A stretch of DNA of 64,000 bases from Todiramphus chloris collaris (lineage: Eukaryota; Chordata; Aves; Coraciiformes; Alcedinidae): positions 54,426,772 through 54,490,771 of the forward strand of contig JANVCC010000020.1 of NCBI GenBank assembly GCA_025345505.1, given 5' to 3'. Each line of letters begins with the position of its first letter. Position 1 is the first letter of the stretch. The notes under the pieces are model-generated. The model was not told where the DNA came from and searched no databases. It saw nothing but the letters and a program-made list of their open reading frames with translations. This document shows positions 61,901 through 64,000 of this stretch, one piece after another. The translations under genes and the position numbers were made by a program.

Positions 61901-64000
61901 AAAGATATTTCACGAACAGGTGAAAATGGTCAGCACAAAACTGTAACACTGCCAGAAATATTTTCATTTACAGGCCTGGATCTCACAGACAAATATTTGA
62001 AATAAAATAACTGGCCCAACACCAAGTAGATTAGTCACTGACTGCACTTCTCTTTTCAGTTGTTGTTCCCCGTCCCAAGTGTTATGCCAACTCAGTATTA
62101 GCCTCCCCAAACTGGATCTGTCTCTTTGCTTCTTGACTGGATTTCTAACATTATCCCAACTACTGCTTGTGGTAATTCATTTTCTAAGAAAAGTTACAAA
62201 CTCTCATACATCAAATGAAGTTTTGTATCTGGTGCTCCCTATGAAAGCAGCCGGCACTTACTCAAGAGCTCTGAACTGAAATCTTTGAAGTCACTAAAAC
62301 CTCTCACCTGCTGCAAGCATCAAATCCCTGTTTCTAGCCCCAGCTCCAATGCAGAAATGGAGACATGCATTGAGCTGTCACTGCAGCTTCTATAGAGCCT
62401 GTCATTTCCTACCTTCTCTTCCCCAAAAGATGGAATAATTTCCTTAAACACTGTCTCAGAAGGTACAAACCAACATTCGCCTTGAGACTGAAGCAGATGA
62501 GACATCATATGTGAAAGGAAACATGACAGAGGCCACTGCTACTCAGCTCTTCACAAAGACAGAAAAGGCCTCAGGGTGCACAGCAGAATGAGAAACTTCC
62601 CCTCCTCCCTTACCACTGATGTTTATTGATTTGTCCAGTTCATAGGGAGCATCCCTTAAGGTTCTGCTTTCATGTTTCTGCTTTGTTGCATGGGTACAGA
62701 AAAGAATATTGCAAATTGATCTTTCTTCCTTGCCTATGTTGGGAACAAACTCCTATTATGCTGGCTCCTCTGGCCTGTCATCTCATGCTCACTTTGCCAG
62801 AATATAATCAGCATGGCTAAACACCAATGACTGAGCTGATTAATTTCCAGCCTTCACCAGTGAGCCCATTGATGCACTCTCTGTTTGATGATCTATGCAA
62901 GAGAGGACCACTTTTGATTGCTTGACCCCCTTGGCCCTTAAACCTTGAGCTGTCAGCTCTATCACCTGTCGAAGTTAACAGCACACACATTGTTTTTATT
63001 TTCAGTTTAAAAGGAAACCATAACAATGGATTAGCATTCTCAAAATACGAAGGGCCTGATTTTCTGCTTAGCACTGAACTCTTGCAGCTCCATCCACAGG
63101 TGTCAGATGATTTCGGGGTGCTCCGTATCTCCAAGGACATGACCAGAATACAAGTTTAAACAAAATATATCTCAAGCTGTATCTGGGTACAAATTTATGA
63201 GCCATGTTCATTACATAAAATCAAGATGGGGAAAAACTCTGACCAATTAACACATCTTCATGTCTTAGTTATTCACCTGATTTGTGCTTAGGTAAGCACC
63301 AACAGTAACATTTCCACTAGCTACATCTAAAATAAAGTGCCTGGCATTCATTTTTTTTCACTTGTGCCAGAGATGTTACTGCTGTTTGTTTCGGATTAAT
63401 AAACAGTTTTAGTTTATATTCTAGGAAGGATCAAGGAGTGATTACTGTTAAGGCTGTAAGAGTCACAATATTCTTCTTTGTACAGAGAAGAGTTTTACTT
63501 AAATACCCAACTTAAAAATGTTATCTTGGACTCCAGAGGATGTTTGGAATAAAGGAAAGAAGATAGAAATGGTAAAAAATATAGTGGGCAGCTGGTTAGC
63601 TTGTGTGGGGATTTTTGTATTTATATATATATGCATGTGTAATTCTGCATGTAATTATAAGTGAATATTTGCAGACATGAATAAGTATTATATATCTTGT
63701 ATAATATAGACATACAATTTAACTGTAACAACCTATCCTGGCAGCCACATCTTCATAGCAGCCTGAAATAATATGCCTGGTGCAGCGGGGATACACCTGT
63801 GCATATATATATATTCATGAGTGCAAATTGGGTAAAACTGACTAACTAGTGGCAGTCAGCTCAAAAAAATTGTAATTTGAAACATTTCTTTTGCTCCCCT
63901 TAAATTCTGACTTGACTGCTCATCCTGCAAATGCTTTAGGTAGTGTCTCTTGGGAGAATATTTTGGGGATGCTGTTCTAGTGGTCATCACATGAGCAGGT
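46941..64000. other. long non-coding stretch
   Basis: In these 17 kb I recognise no exon, RNA gene or young transposon. It contains poly-A runs at 48412-48428 and 60511-60527, an AAAC repeat, TA-rich runs near 51758-51790 and 63620-63630, and a few short copies of an old palindromic repeat end (52124, 55863, 63052). A weak reverse-transcriptase-like frame at 59565-59762 minus is listed in the findings. Everything else is unassigned AT-rich DNA. Confidence 0.5.
50290..50328. repeat. (AAAC)n tetranucleotide repeat
   Basis: Two AAAAC units are followed by about seven AAAC units without interruption. Confidence 0.92.

Overview
The window looks like bird nuclear DNA. The evidence is four recognisable CR1 retrotransposon pieces, all but one ending in the avian-type tandem octamer ATTCTATG without a poly-A tail, and an avian-type endogenous retrovirus. 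There are no L1 or Alu-type mammalian repeats. I cannot name the species. There is no convincing host protein-coding exon, tRNA, rRNA or CRISPR array, so this is intergenic or intronic DNA, mostly AT-rich.

Layout: 1-9657 is AT-rich non-coding DNA with one CR1 3' fragment (3748-4425, minus). 9658-15083 is a nested repeat block: a 5'-truncated CR1 (copy 1, minus) is broken by a half-provirus (5' LTR, leader ORF, gag, start of protease; 10644-13177) and by an unrelated solo LTR with a perfect 5-bp target duplication (13266-14003). 15084-27510 is non-coding with a very old CR1 relic near 24.2-24.6 kb and A/C-rich tracts. 27511-28002 is a pentanucleotide array that changes from AAGGG-type to AAAAG-type across a 400-base assembly gap. 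28003-37769 is non-coding but holds the only GC-rich island (31277-31600), with a consensus CTCF site. 37770-40423 is CR1 copy 2 (plus), longer than copy 1, with an ORF1 esterase-like tail and an internal deletion of reverse transcriptase. 43347-44312 is a nearly pure purine-strand minisatellite. 46767-46940 is a last CR1 3' fragment. 46941-64000 is non-coding.

The most interesting structure is the pair of inverted CR1 copies about 23 kb apart. Their shared endonuclease region (14009-15031 against its partner near 38.2-39.3 kb) shows only two mismatches by eye in about 1 kb, including shared stop and frameshift mutations, while the flanking homologous parts are clearly more diverged. This is the pattern expected from recent gene conversion between inverted repeats, and the tract stops exactly at the solo LTR. 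The second is the half-provirus, in which an ORF with several hydrophobic segments lies between the primer-binding site and gag in the same reading frame as gag.

No set of genes here works together. The functional content is regulatory at most: LTR promoters, the GC island with its CTCF motif, and AT-rich segments that resemble conserved non-coding elements but cannot be tested without alignments.
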